A DNA stretch of 39,624 nt from Castellaniella sp041675725 (GTDB taxonomy: Bacteria; Pseudomonadota; Gammaproteobacteria; Burkholderiales; Burkholderiaceae_B). The notes beneath the pieces were generated by a model. That model searched no databases, was not told the origin of the DNA, and saw nothing but the letters and a program-made list of their open reading frames with translations. The stretch covers positions 1 to 39,624 of the forward strand of contig NZ_JBAYTI010000026.1 in assembly GCF_041675725.1 (NCBI RefSeq), in the 5' to 3' direction. The position numbers and the translations under genes are program-made. Shown here piece after piece: positions 1 through 8,019 of this stretch. The number at the start of each line of letters is the position of its first letter. Position 1 is the stretch's first letter.

Positions 1-1196
1 CGGCGACGTTACTGGCCCAAGCCGTCGTATCCATGGGAGCGCTGACCTTGCCGGTATTGGCGCCGACATTGGGCGAGGTGCTGCGCGTCGACGCGTCATT
101 GATTGGCTACCAGGTTAGTATCGTCTATGCCGGTGCCATGCTTAGCTCTGCAGTGGGTGGTCAGGTGGTGTTGCGGCTGGGTGCGTGCAGGGCCACTCAG
201 GTTGCACTGGGGTGGGTAGGTATCGCTATGGTGCTCTCCATGGTGCCTCAGCTCTTTTTGCTGGCTATGGCGGCACTCTTCCTGGGCTTCGGCTATGGCG
301 TGTCGAACCCGTCGGGAGCCCATTTGCTGGCACGTTTCACGCCTGCCGGTCGGCGCAACCTGATTTTTTCGCTGAAACAGACGGGTGTGCCGTTGGGCGG
401 CATGGCGGCGGCCCTGGTGGCGCCCTATCTCGCTCACGCGTTTGATTGGCGGATCGCGCTGGCCTGTGTTCTTGTACTGGCTAGCTTGGGGCTTTTGCTC
501 TTGCAGCCCGTGCGGCCTCATTGGGATGACGACCGTAACTCGGCTGCGACACAGCGGTCGCAACAGGGCTGGGCCCATGCCTTTGACGGTATTCGTCTGG
601 TGTGGCGGCAGCGTGATTTGCGCTATTTGTCGTTGATGGCACTTTGTTTTGCCGGGGTGCAGCTGTGCCTCATGACCTTTACCGTGAGTTTTTTGGTCAA
701 AGAGGCCGGCTATTCGCTGATCGATGCCGGGTTGCTGCTGTCTGCCGTACAGTTTGCGGGTGCGATTGGCCGGATCGGCTGGGGCTGGCTGGCGGACCGC
801 TGGCATGCAAGTCGCGCGACCCTGCTGGTGTTGAGCATATGCATGCTGCTGTCTACCCTGGCCATCACACGAGTCGATCCCCAGTGGGAGGTATGGGCGA
901 TATCGGTGGCGTTTATCGTCATGGGGGCCACAGCCATTGGCTGGAACGGCGTTTTTCTGGCCGAGGTGGCTCGTCTTGCGCCCTCTGGCCAAGTCAGCAC
1001 GGCGACAGGCGGTGCATTGTTCCTCACGTTTTCTGGGGTGTTGATGGGTCCGTCGCTGTTCGCTGCTACGTATGCTTATCTACGCAGTTACGCAGATACG
1101 TTTATTGTCGCCGCGGTGCTGGTGGCGCTGGGCTTGGCGTTTCTACTTGGCAGTCACCGGCCGCTCATTCGTGGAGCTCGCGCGCCGCTTCGGTAG
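1..1196 (+). CDS. MFS transporter, 5' end cut by window
   Basis: Major facilitator superfamily inner-membrane carrier, probably a proton-coupled importer of a small organic ion; the substrate is unknown. The frame is open from base 3, ten codons before the first ATG (33), and those codons already form transmembrane helix 1 (LLAQAVVSMGALTLPVLAP), so the true start lies upstream of the window. About 397 residues are visible with roughly 12 hydrophobic helices. A basic, charged loop near residues 165-200 separates the two six-helix halves, and a GWGWLADRW-type MFS motif follows in the second half. Its stop lies 32 bases inside the 3' end of the convergent tatC, with no terminator between. Composition is lower in G+C than the neighbours (33 of 60 bases at 601-660), which may mark a different origin. 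The family is clear, the specificity is not. Confidence 0.85.
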   Translation, partial: ATLLAQAVVSMGALTLPVLAPTLGEVLRVDASLIGYQVSIVYAGAMLSSAVGGQVVLRLGACRATQVALGWVGIAMVLSMVPQLFLLAMAALFLGFGYGVSNPSGAHLLARFTPAGRRNLIFSLKQTGVPLGGMAAALVAPYLAHAFDWRIALACVLVLASLGLLLLQPVRPHWDDDRNSAATQRSQQGWAHAFDGIRLVWRQRDLRYLSLMALCFAGVQLCLMTFTVSFLVKEAGYSLIDAGLLLSAVQFAGAIGRIGWGWLADRWHASRATLLVLSICMLLSTLAITRVDPQWEVWAISVAFIVMGATAIGWNGVFLAEVARLAPSGQVSTATGGALFLTFSGVLMGPSLFAATYAYLRSYADTFIVAAVLVALGLAFLLGSHRPLIRGARAPLR

Positions 1197-1956
1197 CGTC
1201 GGTATCCGTCTCGGTCTCGGCTTTCTGCTTTTCGATCACCTTGCCCGCCAGGATGCCGATTTCATAGAGCAGGCACAGGGGCAGCGCCAGCAGGATCTGG
1301 CTGAGGACGTCGGGTGGCGTGACGATGGCCGCCAGCACGAAGGCGCCCACGATCACGTAGCCGCGCACCTCGCGCAGCTTCTTGACCGACACCATGCCGG
1401 TCTTGACCAGGAGGATGACCGCGATCGGAACTTCGAAGGTGACGCCAAAGGCGATGAACAGCGTCAGCACGAAGTTGACGTAGGCTTCGATATCCGGCGC
1501 CGGGGTGATCGACTCGGGCGCGAAATTGGCGATGAAGCTGAAGACCGTGTGGAACACCACGAAATAGCAGAACGCCATGCCCAGCAGGAACAGCAGCGTG
1601 CTGGAAACGATCAGGGGCAGCGCCAGGCGTTGTTCGTGCCGGTACAGCCCAGGGGCCACGAAGGCCCAGGCCTGGTACAGCACATAGGGCAGGGCCAGCA
1701 CGAAGGCCGCCAGCAGCGTGACTTTGATGGGCACCATGAACGGTGTGATCACCCCCGTGGCGATCATGCGCGTGCCCTGGGGCAACGAGGCCAGCATCGG
1801 CTGTGCGAGCACGTCATAGATGGCCGACGGACCCGGATACAGGAACAGCGCCACGAAGATCAGCAGCACGCCCGCAACGGCCCGCATGAGCCGCGAACGC
1901 AGCTCGATCAGGTGCGATATGAAGGTATCGGAGGACGAATCAGAGGCGTCGGTCAT
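1165..1956 (-). CDS. tatC: Sec-independent protein translocase TatC
   Basis: Core inner-membrane subunit of the twin-arginine translocase, which recognises RR signal peptides and exports folded proteins together with TatA and TatB. The 263 residues are near the family's usual ~250. The N-terminal cytoplasmic segment SHLIELRSRL, the loop PYVLYQAWAFVAPGLYRHEQ, the VTFEVP helix start and the TPPD motif before the last helices are all TatC hallmarks. About six membrane helices are visible, with a charged C-terminal tail. The ATG overlaps the tatB stop by four bases (ATGA), so the two are translationally coupled. It is the last gene of hinT-tatA-tatB-tatC. Confidence 0.97.
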   Translation of the reverse strand: MTDASDSSSDTFISHLIELRSRLMRAVAGVLLIFVALFLYPGPSAIYDVLAQPMLASLPQGTRMIATGVITPFMVPIKVTLLAAFVLALPYVLYQAWAFVAPGLYRHEQRLALPLIVSSTLLFLLGMAFCYFVVFHTVFSFIANFAPESITPAPDIEAYVNFVLTLFIAFGVTFEVPIAVILLVKTGMVSVKKLREVRGYVIVGAFVLAAIVTPPDVLSQILLALPLCLLYEIGILAGKVIEKQKAETETDTDATEAARELHE

Positions 1957-2528
1957 TCGAGCTTGGCAACAGGTTCTGCGGGCACTGGAGCAGCGGGCGC
2001 GGCCCCGGCCGGCAAGACGGGGGGCGGCGTGGCGGCGCTCGGCGCATCGGTGGGGGGCGCGGCCGCTCCGGTGCTGGGGGCTGCCGGCCCGTCGGGTTCG
2101 GCAGCCGCGGGGTCAGCTGCCGGATCAGCCGCCGAATCAGCCGCCGAATCAGCTGCCGCGGGGTCAGCCGCCGGATCTGCGGGGTCCGGCGTCAGTGTGG
2201 CTTTTACGTCCAGCGCCTTGCGGGCCTGCTCGAGGCTGTCTTTCAGCGCCTGGGTCGGTTCGGTGACGCTGGCCTTGAGTTCTTCGACCGATGACGTCAT
2301 GGAAGATTTCACTGATTGCGCGGCATCCTGCATCTGGTTTTTGATGTCGCTGATTTCCTTCAGGTCGACCTCTTTTTGGATGTCGGCCTTGACCTCGTTC
2401 ACATAGCGCTGTGCACGCCCCAGCAGATGGCCGACCGTACGGGCCACCTTGGGCAGGCGTTCGGGGCCGATCACGATCAGCGCGATCACGCCGATCAGCA
2501 TCAGCTCGCTGAAACTGATATCAAACAT
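1953..2528 (-). CDS. tatB: Sec-independent translocase subunit TatB
   Basis: TatB forms the signal-peptide receptor complex with TatC at the inner membrane. The protein begins with MFDISFSELMLIGVIALIVI, an N-terminal membrane helix followed by the conserved GPERLPKVARTVG hinge and an amphipathic helix to about residue 60. The C-terminal third (about residues 110-190) is a low-complexity Ala/Pro/Asp/Ser tail encoded by short tandem DNA repeats. The total of 191 residues is on the long side because of this tail. Position 2 is Phe and the GPERLP hinge is intact, which separates TatB from TatA. It overlaps tatC by four bases. Confidence 0.96.
   Translation of the reverse strand: MFDISFSELMLIGVIALIVIGPERLPKVARTVGHLLGRAQRYVNEVKADIQKEVDLKEISDIKNQMQDAAQSVKSSMTSSVEELKASVTEPTQALKDSLEQARKALDVKATLTPDPADPAADPAAADSAADSAADPAADPAAAEPDGPAAPSTGAAAPPTDAPSAATPPPVLPAGAAPAAPVPAEPVAKLE
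2113..2160 (-). repeat. 12-bp tandem repeat inside tatB
   Basis: Four consecutive 12-base units of the form TCAGCYGCCGNN, two of them identical (2125-2136 and 2137-2148). They encode the alternating AADS/AADP stretch of the TatB tail. The unit length is a multiple of three, so copy-number changes would keep the frame. Confidence 0.8.
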
Positions 2529-2620
2529 GGTGAGGCGGGCGGCTGGGCATCAGGTAGACGGCGCGCCGTACTGGCCCGATCCGGACGGGTGGGCCAGCCA
2601 GGCGCCGTGCAGAGTGTGGG

Positions 2621-2848
2621 TCAAGTGTCCGATTTCTCGCGGGCCTGTACATCCACGGTCTGGTCATCGCTGACTTGTTGCGTGACGGCCGGCTTGGGGG
2701 CTTCGTCTTCGGCGTCTTTCATGCCTTTCTTGAAGCCCTTGACGGCGCCGCCCAGGTCTTCGCCCACGTTGCGCAATTTTTTGGTGCCGAAGATCAGGGC
2801 CACGATGACCAGAACGATCAGCCAGTGCCAGATGCTGAAACTACCCAT
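2621..2848 (-). CDS. tatA: Sec-independent translocase subunit TatA
   Basis: Small single-span protein that polymerises to form the Tat translocation path. The 75 residues begin with MGSFSIWHWLIVLVIVALIF, followed by the hinge GTKKLRNVGEDLG, an amphipathic helix (AVKGFKKGMKDAE) and a short acidic tail, exactly the TatA plan. It lies 9 bases after hinT and 92 bases before tatB, so the genes are probably one transcript. TatA rather than TatB is supported by the FGxKKLR hinge and the short length. Confidence 0.96.
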   Translation of the reverse strand: MGSFSIWHWLIVLVIVALIFGTKKLRNVGEDLGGAVKGFKKGMKDAEDEAPKPAVTQQVSDDQTVDVQAREKSDT

Positions 2849-2857
2849 GAAGACTCC

Positions 2858-3226
2858 TTATGCAGCGGGTGCCGCGCGTTTGGACCAGGGACGGGCGCCG
2901 CCCAGGATATGAAAATGCAGGTGATCGATTTCTTGCCCGCCTTCGGTGCCGTTGTTGACCACCAGGCGAAACCCCCCTTCGGGCAGGGGACTGCTGCCGT
3001 TTTCGCGCGCCAGCTGCGGCACCAGCCGCAGCATGCGTGCCGTCCAGGCGGCATCGGCGTCGGTCAGGTCGGCCAAGGTGACCACATGGCGCTTGGGGAT
3101 AAGCAAAATGTGTACTGGCGCCATGGGGTTGATGTCGTGAAAGGCGATGAATTCGTCGTCTTCGTAGACGACTTTGGCTGGGATCTCGTGCCGGGCGATC
3201 TTGCAGAACAGACAATCTTGACTCAT
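2858..3226 (-). CDS. hinT: HIT-family purine nucleoside phosphoramidase
   Basis: HinT-type histidine-triad hydrolase that removes AMP from aminoacyl-adenylates and nucleoside phosphoramidates. The HIT motif HLHFH lies at residues 102-106 with GGQEI before it and ILGG after it. The N-terminal CLFCKI pair and the DINPMAPVHILLIPK strand are typical, and 122 residues is the usual length. In related genomes it sits between hisE and tatA. Here the his genes have been pushed 6.8 kb upstream, so it now starts a separate hinT-tatABC unit with about 200 bases of new upstream DNA. I see no convincing -35/-10 pair for it. Confidence 0.94.
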   Translation of the reverse strand: MSQDCLFCKIARHEIPAKVVYEDDEFIAFHDINPMAPVHILLIPKRHVVTLADLTDADAAWTARMLRLVPQLARENGSSPLPEGGFRLVVNNGTEGGQEIDHLHFHILGGARPWSKRAAPAA

Positions 3227-3342
3227 GAGGGCTCACTGTTGCCGGGCCGTACCGTGACCCGCTCAATCTCGTATCTTGCCATATTTTTGTGTCGGCTGGG
3301 TTGGGTGTGTGCAGCGACCCGAGGGTATGTCCCAGTACCCCG

Positions 3343-3364
3343 ATCGTATCCAAAATCGTATACA
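3343..3364. promoter_or_regulatory. candidate GntR/FCD operator (ATCGTATNCA repeat)
   Basis: The decamers ATCGTATCCA (3343-3352) and ATCGTATACA (3355-3364) are direct repeats one turn plus apart, and the second contains the palindrome GTATAC (3358-3363). Many FCD-type GntR regulators bind sites centred on GTATAC or GTnTnnAC. The site lies about 65 bases before the first FAD oxidase gene of the operon that encodes a GntR/FCD regulator. Autoregulation is an inference. Confidence 0.4.
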
Positions 3365-3426
3365 TTTGCTTTGGGGGCTTTGGCCATCCTCATCCGTCTC
3401 GTCCACACAATAGGTGTTCACGCACT

Positions 3427-4800
3427 ATGGCACATCCTTCGAAAAACGATACCCACGTTGCAGTCATCGGCGCAGGGAACGTCGGTATTGCCGTGGCCTA
3501 CTACTTGGCGACAGAGCACGGGCTCGAAGACATCGTGCTGCTGGATCCGCTGCCGCCCATGAGCCTGACGTCGGCGCAATCCGGCGAGAACTACCGCGAC
3601 TGGTGGCCCCATGCCATCATGACGGCGTTCACCAGCCGGTCCATCACCCTGATGGAACAGATCGAGCAGGCCAGTCCGGGCATCATCGGCATGACGCGCG
3701 GCGGCTATGCGCTGGCAACGCGCCAGGCAGACCCCGCTGCGCTGGTCGAGAATCTGCGTGAAACTTATGCGGGCATATCGGAAGACATCCGCGTCCACGA
3801 CCACCGGTTGTCCGGTTATCAGTTTGACCGGGCCTGCGCCTGGCCAGAGGCGCCCGGCGGGGTCGACGTCATTCTCGGCGCCGGCCCGGTTCATGAGGCA
3901 TTCCCCGAATTCTCTCCCGACATCCTGTCGGTGGTTCACATCCGCCGGGCGGGGTCGATCAACGCGCGCGATCTCGGCCAGTTCATGTTGTCCGCCTTGA
4001 AATCAAGAAACGTCGAAGTCCGCCAGGGCAAGGTGGTCGCCATCGCGCATTCCGGCAAATATCACCTGGACGTCCTGGGGGCCGATGGCACCGTGCAGAC
4101 ACTGGCCGCCGAATCGGTGGTGAACGCGGCCGGGCCGTATGCCGATGAAATCGCAAAAATGCTGGGGCAGGACCTCCCCATCTACAACGTATATCAGCAA
4201 AAAATCGCCTTTGACGACGTATTGCAGGTCATCCCGCGCGACATGCCCTTTTCCATCGACATCGATGGCCAAACCCTGGCCTGGACCGAGGAAGAAAAAG
4301 CGCTTTTGCGGGATGATCCAGAGATGCGGCACTGGCTGGAGCCCATGCCCGGCAATATCCATTGTCGTCCGGACGGCCCAAGATCCGGCACGCGGATCAA
4401 ATTGGGCTGGGCGTACAACAAGAAGAAATCGGATGTCCACGACGGCGAGCCCCTGGACGGCCAGTTTCCTGAATTCGTCCTCAGGGGCGCGAGCCGCCTG
4501 CATCCTGGCCTGAAAAACTATCTGGCTGCGCTGCCTGCGCCGCTCAGCCATTATGGCGGCTATTACACGATGAACGACGAAAACCTGCCGCTGATCGGGC
4601 CCCTGGACGGGCAGGGCGCATTCATGGCGATCGCGTTGTCCGGCTATGGCACCATGGGGGCCTGCGCGGCGGGATCGCTGTGCGCATCCTGGGTCGCCGG
4701 GAAACAGGTTTCGCGCCTCGAGGCCAACTTGTCCCTGGCGCGCTACCAGGATCCAGCCCTGATGGCAGAGATACAGAAGCAGGGCCAGGGGGAATTATGA
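3427..4800 (+). CDS. FAD-dependent oxidoreductase, DAO/DadA-like
   Basis: Flavoprotein amine/amino-acid oxidase or dehydrogenase of the DAO superfamily (relatives include sarcosine, D-amino-acid and opine dehydrogenases). The dinucleotide-binding motif VIGAGNVGIAVAYYLA is at about residues 11-26, with an acidic strand end (LLDP), a SAQSGENYRDWW segment where the FAD contacts lie, and a C-terminal GYGTMGACAAGSL FAD signature. The ATG at 3427 is chosen because the Rossmann motif then starts at the usual distance; an upstream in-frame start at 3289 would add 46 unlikely residues. Length is 457 aa. Its stop overlaps the GntR start (ATGA). As first gene of the insertion A operon it probably acts on the substrate brought in by the ABC importer. 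The substrate is unknown. Confidence 0.82.
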   Translation: MAHPSKNDTHVAVIGAGNVGIAVAYYLATEHGLEDIVLLDPLPPMSLTSAQSGENYRDWWPHAIMTAFTSRSITLMEQIEQASPGIIGMTRGGYALATRQADPAALVENLRETYAGISEDIRVHDHRLSGYQFDRACAWPEAPGGVDVILGAGPVHEAFPEFSPDILSVVHIRRAGSINARDLGQFMLSALKSRNVEVRQGKVVAIAHSGKYHLDVLGADGTVQTLAAESVVNAAGPYADEIAKMLGQDLPIYNVYQQKIAFDDVLQVIPRDMPFSIDIDGQTLAWTEEEKALLRDDPEMRHWLEPMPGNIHCRPDGPRSGTRIKLGWAYNKKKSDVHDGEPLDGQFPEFVLRGASRLHPGLKNYLAALPAPLSHYGGYYTMNDENLPLIGPLDGQGAFMAIALSGYGTMGACAAGSLCASWVAGKQVSRLEANLSLARYQDPALMAEIQKQGQGEL

Positions 4801-5492
4801 CGGATAGCGATTCTGCAAGAACCGGCCTGGCCTCTACGGGCCTGGCGTCCGGCACCCGGACCATCGTGCATGATCTCCGGAACAAAATCCTGGATGGTAT
4901 ATTGCCGCCGAATCTCCAGCTTTTGCAGTCCGAAATCGCGGGGCAGTACGGCGTCAGCCGGATACCTGTCCGCGAGGCGCTGAATCAGCTCAAGGCCGAA
5001 GGCCTGGTGACGTTCAAGAAAAACCGGGGCGCATTCGTGGCAAGCGCCACCCTGGACGAGCTGTATGAGTCGTTTGATATCCGCATTGCGCTTGAAACCT
5101 ACGCCTTGCGCCTGGCCGTTCCAAAATATACGGCAGACGACCTGAAAGAACTCGAATCGATCATCGATGAGTACGATGAAAGCATCAGCCCGCGTGCCTG
5201 GCGCGACCTGAACCTGCGCTTTCATCTGGCCTTGTATGCGCCCTGTGCCAGGCCGCGCTTGCTCAAGCTGATCGAAGACAACGTACTCTCGAACGACCGC
5301 TTCGTGCGCACGTACGTTTCGCTGATCTCGGGCAAGACCGAGCCGCAGAAGGATCACCACAAGATACTGGACGCCTGTGCCGCGGGCGACGTGAGCCTGG
5401 CCGTCCGTATTCTGGAAGATCACATCAATGCTACCAGGAGGGCTTTGCTGAACAGCAATCAAGAGTTGTATTCGGTTCATTCCGGTTTTTGA
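4797..5492 (+). CDS. GntR-family regulator with FCD domain
   Basis: Transcriptional regulator, 231 aa. Residues 22-82 form the GntR winged helix-turn-helix (YGVSRIPVREALNQLKAEGL, then a wing ending RGAFVAS). The rest is the all-helical FCD ligand domain; the Asp/His residues of RDLNLRFH, KDHHKILDACAAGD and EDHINATR fit its metal-binding set. Start: ATG at 4797 overlaps the upstream oxidase stop by four bases and follows a good ribosome site (AGGGGGAA). FCD regulators usually sense organic or amino acids and repress the neighbouring catabolic genes, so it likely controls this operon through the sites at 3343-3364 and/or 5500-5541. Confidence 0.9.
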   Translation: MTDSDSARTGLASTGLASGTRTIVHDLRNKILDGILPPNLQLLQSEIAGQYGVSRIPVREALNQLKAEGLVTFKKNRGAFVASATLDELYESFDIRIALETYALRLAVPKYTADDLKELESIIDEYDESISPRAWRDLNLRFHLALYAPCARPRLLKLIEDNVLSNDRFVRTYVSLISGKTEPQKDHHKILDACAAGDVSLAVRILEDHINATRRALLNSNQELYSVHSGF

Positions 5493-5499
5493 CACAAGC

Positions 5500-5541
5500 A
5501 CGGAATTCAGGCACGTATTCACGGAATTCAGACACGTATTA
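5500..5541. repeat. 21-bp tandem duplication upstream of binding-protein gene
   Basis: Two head-to-tail 21-base units (5500-5520, 5521-5541) identical at 19 positions, each holding ACGGAATTCAG and CACGTATT. The period is two helical turns, suited to two regulator dimers on one DNA face. The repeat ends just before a strong ribosome site (CGGAGGT, 5544-5550) for the binding-protein gene. Either a regulatory site or a recent small duplication. Confidence 0.6.
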
Positions 5542-5556
5542 TCCGGAGGTATCACA

Positions 5557-6435
5557 ATGTCCAAATATAAAAAGCTGACGTCGGCTGTTTCGCTGGTTCT
5601 TTCCTCGGCATTTCTTGCGGCGACCACGCTGTATGCGGTCGCCGCGCATGCCGAAACCTTCCCCGAAGGCAGCAAAATGGCCCAGCTGGCCAAGGCGGGC
5701 ACCATCAAGGTCGGCACCCAGAGCCAGTATCCGCTGGTGGGTTTCCAGTCCTTCGATGGCTATACGGGATTCGACATAGAAATCGCCAAGCTCATTGCCG
5801 GCAAGCTGGGGATCGCCGCCGACAAGGTCGAGTTCGTTCCGGTCACGACCTCGACACGCGAGCCGTTTTTGTCGGAATCCAAGGTCGACATGATTCTGGC
5901 CGCGTATACGATCAACCCGGAAAACCAGAAGGTGGTCGATTTTGCCGGCCCGTACTACATTACGCCGAACTCCATCATGGTGCCCAAGGGCAATCCCCTC
6001 AACATATCGAAAATGGAAGATCTCAAGGGGCACAAGCTGTGTGTTCCGCTGGGGGCCGCCATTGTTCCCTACATCAAAGAGCACTACGCCTATCTCGCCG
6101 ACAGTCTCGTCTATTTCGACTCGAGCGCGAAATGCGCAGAGGCGATCATCAATGGGCAGGTCGATGCCTCATCGACCGAAAACGCGATTCTCGCAGCCCT
6201 GGCGGCGCAACATGACGGCAAGCTCGAAGTCATCACGAGCATTCAGTATCGGCCGGGAGAATACGGGGTGGGTATCCAGAAGACGGATGACAAAGTATTC
6301 TGCAAGTGGATCAATCAGGCTCTGGATGAGATCTATGCCGATGGGTCGTGGGCCAAGGCGTATCAGGACACACTGGGAACCGTACTGTCCGGTCCGGTAC
6401 CCACGCCGCCCGGCCCTGGCGGGACCTGCCGGTAA
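5557..6435 (+). CDS. amino-acid ABC transporter periplasmic binding protein
   Basis: Solute-binding protein of family 3 (polar amino acids; HisJ/GlnH/GluB-like), 292 aa. A Sec signal peptide ends near residue 32 (AVAAHA, then ETFPEG). The mature protein has the family pattern IKVGTQSQYPLVGFQSFDGY, GFDIEIAKLIAGKLG, VTTSTREPFLSESKVDMILA (ligand-binding Arg and hinge), and FAGPYYITPNSIMV. A pair of cysteines (HKLCVPLG, AKCAEAI) may form a disulfide. The start has a strong Shine-Dalgarno sequence seven bases away. It precedes two permeases and the ATPase, so it feeds that importer. The exact ligand cannot be read, but flanking FAD oxidases suggest an amino acid or N-substituted amino acid. Confidence 0.9.
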   Translation: MSKYKKLTSAVSLVLSSAFLAATTLYAVAAHAETFPEGSKMAQLAKAGTIKVGTQSQYPLVGFQSFDGYTGFDIEIAKLIAGKLGIAADKVEFVPVTTSTREPFLSESKVDMILAAYTINPENQKVVDFAGPYYITPNSIMVPKGNPLNISKMEDLKGHKLCVPLGAAIVPYIKEHYAYLADSLVYFDSSAKCAEAIINGQVDASSTENAILAALAAQHDGKLEVITSIQYRPGEYGVGIQKTDDKVFCKWINQALDEIYADGSWAKAYQDTLGTVLSGPVPTPPGPGGTCR

Positions 6436-6503
6436 GCCGCATGCCTGCGGGCTCGCAAATGGTCGGGGGGTGTTGCAGGCGGGGGCGCGGCATGGCCGCG
6501 CCC
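6435..6503 (+). promoter_or_regulatory. intercistronic stem-loops after binding-protein gene
   Basis: Two hairpins lie in the 133-base gap between the binding protein and the first permease. One spans 6435-6453 (7-bp stem with one bulged G). The other, 6483-6503, is a perfect 9-bp GC stem (GGGCGCGGC / GCCGCGCCC) with a 3-base loop. No U-tract follows, so rather than a full terminator they fit the common device that stabilises or partly attenuates the message so that the binding protein outnumbers the permease. Confidence 0.55.
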
Positions 6504-6568
6504 TGCCGGGCGGGCATTCGCCCCGCGGGCGGGCACCGGTCGGATGACGTCCAGGCCCGGGGGCACCA

Positions 6569-7213
6569 GTGACCTTTTCAGCCATCACACTCACGGTGGG
6601 TACGGCGTTCCTGACGACGCTGTCGCTGACGCTGCTGACCATCCTCAGCTCGACTGCGCTGGGCGCCCTGCTGACGATCGGCTACATCCTTCCGGTGTCG
6701 CCGCTGCAAAAGACGGTGCAGGTCTATATCCATGTCATCCGCAACACCCCCCTGACCATCGTTTTTTTCCTGGTCGTCTTCGGGCTGCCGCAAGTCGGCC
6801 TGATCCTGCCGTTTTTCCCTTTTGCCTGGCTGGCACTCACGCTGTACACCGCAACCTTCGTGGCCGAAACCCTGCGCGCGGGCGTGCTGTCCGTGGCCAT
6901 CGGCGAAGTCGAGGCCGCCCGTGCGCTGGGGCTGTCGTGGCACCAGCTGCTCACCAGCCTCATCCTGCCGCAGGCTGCGCGGTCCGTGGTGCCGCCCATG
7001 ACCAGCAACTACATCGCCTTGTTGAAGAACACGTCCATCGCCAGCGCGTTCGGCGTTCTGGAGGCGACCGGGGTCATGGTCGAGATGGTGAATCAGAATA
7101 GCGGCTACGTCATCCAGATCATGATGCTGACGGCGGCGATCTACCTGGCGTTGTCCCTGGGGATCGGTCTGCTGGGCGATCTGGTCGAAAGGAAAATCCG
7201 GCTGACCCGATGA
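6569..7213 (+). CDS. amino-acid ABC transporter permease (HisM/GlnP-like)
   Basis: Inner-membrane permease of the polar amino-acid family, 214 aa with about five helices. The N-terminal region TFLTTLSLTLLTILSS and the EAA loop (about residues 108-135: GEVEAARALGLSWHQLL, then LPQAARSVVPPM) contact the ATPase. It starts with GTG at 6569; no in-frame ATG gives a better start. Its stop overlaps the next permease start by four bases (ATGA), so the two are coupled and presumably form the heterodimeric channel. Confidence 0.9.
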   Translation: MTFSAITLTVGTAFLTTLSLTLLTILSSTALGALLTIGYILPVSPLQKTVQVYIHVIRNTPLTIVFFLVVFGLPQVGLILPFFPFAWLALTLYTATFVAETLRAGVLSVAIGEVEAARALGLSWHQLLTSLILPQAARSVVPPMTSNYIALLKNTSIASAFGVLEATGVMVEMVNQNSGYVIQIMMLTAAIYLALSLGIGLLGDLVERKIRLTR

Positions 7214-8019
7214 AACACACGCATTTGTTCGACAGCCCGGGCCCCCGTGGCCTGCGCCTCATCAGAATGGCCACGGCGGTCTGGGTGGCGGTGTTGTTGC
7301 TGATCGTCGCCTATGTGGTCTGGCGCCTCGATGCGCGCGGCCAGCTCGCACCGGGGAAATGGCTGCCGTTCGTCACGAACGTGAAGCTGCTGAAGTTCCT
7401 GGGCGAAGGGCTGTTGCAGACCTTGAGCGCGTCTTCGGTGGCGCTGGTGTTTTCGTTGCTGCTCGGGATCGTGCTGGCCGTCGGCCGCGCGCTTGGGCAC
7501 CGGTTGCTGTCGCTGGCCATCGCGGCTTACGTCCAGGTGTTTCGCGGCATTCCGGTGCTGCTGAACATGCTGTTTCTTTTTCTGGGCGTGCCGCTCGTGT
7601 TGCGCCTGAACATTTCGGCCTATTCCGTCGTGGTCATTGCGCTCGTGCTGTATAACTCGGCAGTCATCGCAGAGATCGTCAGGGCAGGCATCGCCGCCCT
7701 GCCGTCGGGGCAGCGGTCGGCCTCGCTGGCGCTTGGCTTTTCCGAGTTCCAGACATTGAAATACATCCTGGTTCCGCAGGCGGTGCGCCTGATGATCCCC
7801 GCGCTGGTGAGCCAGTTCATCATCATCATCAAGGACAGCGCCCTTGGGTTCATCGTCGGGTTTCACGAACTGACGGCCAAGGCACAAAACGCAGCGCTCC
7901 AGCTGAGCAATCCACTGCAGACCTATATCGTCATCGGCATCGTGTACGTGGCGATCAACCTGCTGGTGGCTCACATAAGCAACTGGATCGCCAACAGAAA
8001 AACCAATACGGCGGGCTGA
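7210..8019 (+). CDS. amino-acid ABC transporter permease (second subunit)
   Basis: Second permease subunit, 269 aa, with a cytoplasmic N-terminal extension of about 20 residues, a first helix (AVWVAVLLLIVAYVVW), a periplasmic loop and then the transport domain. The family motifs are GLLQTLSASSVALVFSLLLG, VFRGIPVLLNMLF and the EAA loop ALPSGQRSASLALGFSEFQT with PQAVRLMIPAL. The extra N-terminal helix resembles GluD-like partners in glutamate systems. It is coupled to the first permease by ATGA and to the ATPase by TGATG. Confidence 0.9.
   Translation: MKHTHLFDSPGPRGLRLIRMATAVWVAVLLLIVAYVVWRLDARGQLAPGKWLPFVTNVKLLKFLGEGLLQTLSASSVALVFSLLLGIVLAVGRALGHRLLSLAIAAYVQVFRGIPVLLNMLFLFLGVPLVLRLNISAYSVVVIALVLYNSAVIAEIVRAGIAALPSGQRSASLALGFSEFQTLKYILVPQAVRLMIPALVSQFIIIIKDSALGFIVGFHELTAKAQNAALQLSNPLQTYIVIGIVYVAINLLVAHISNWIANRKTNTAG

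Noticed and set aside
1165..1196. Bidirectional terminator between the MFS gene and tatC
   Set aside because: The genes overlap by 32 bases and no stem-loop with a T-tract is visible there.
2113..2160. Tandem repeats as a CRISPR array
   Set aside because: 12-base units without spacers, lying inside tatB and in frame; they encode the TatB tail.
1072..2406. 444-codon plus-strand frame over tatC and tatB
   Set aside because: Antisense to tatC and tatB; the Ala/Ser repeats come from the tatB tandem repeat read backwards.
3289..3426. Upstream start for the first FAD oxidase
   Set aside because: It adds 46 residues without family similarity and would cover the likely promoter/operator region; ATG 3427 places the FAD motif correctly.
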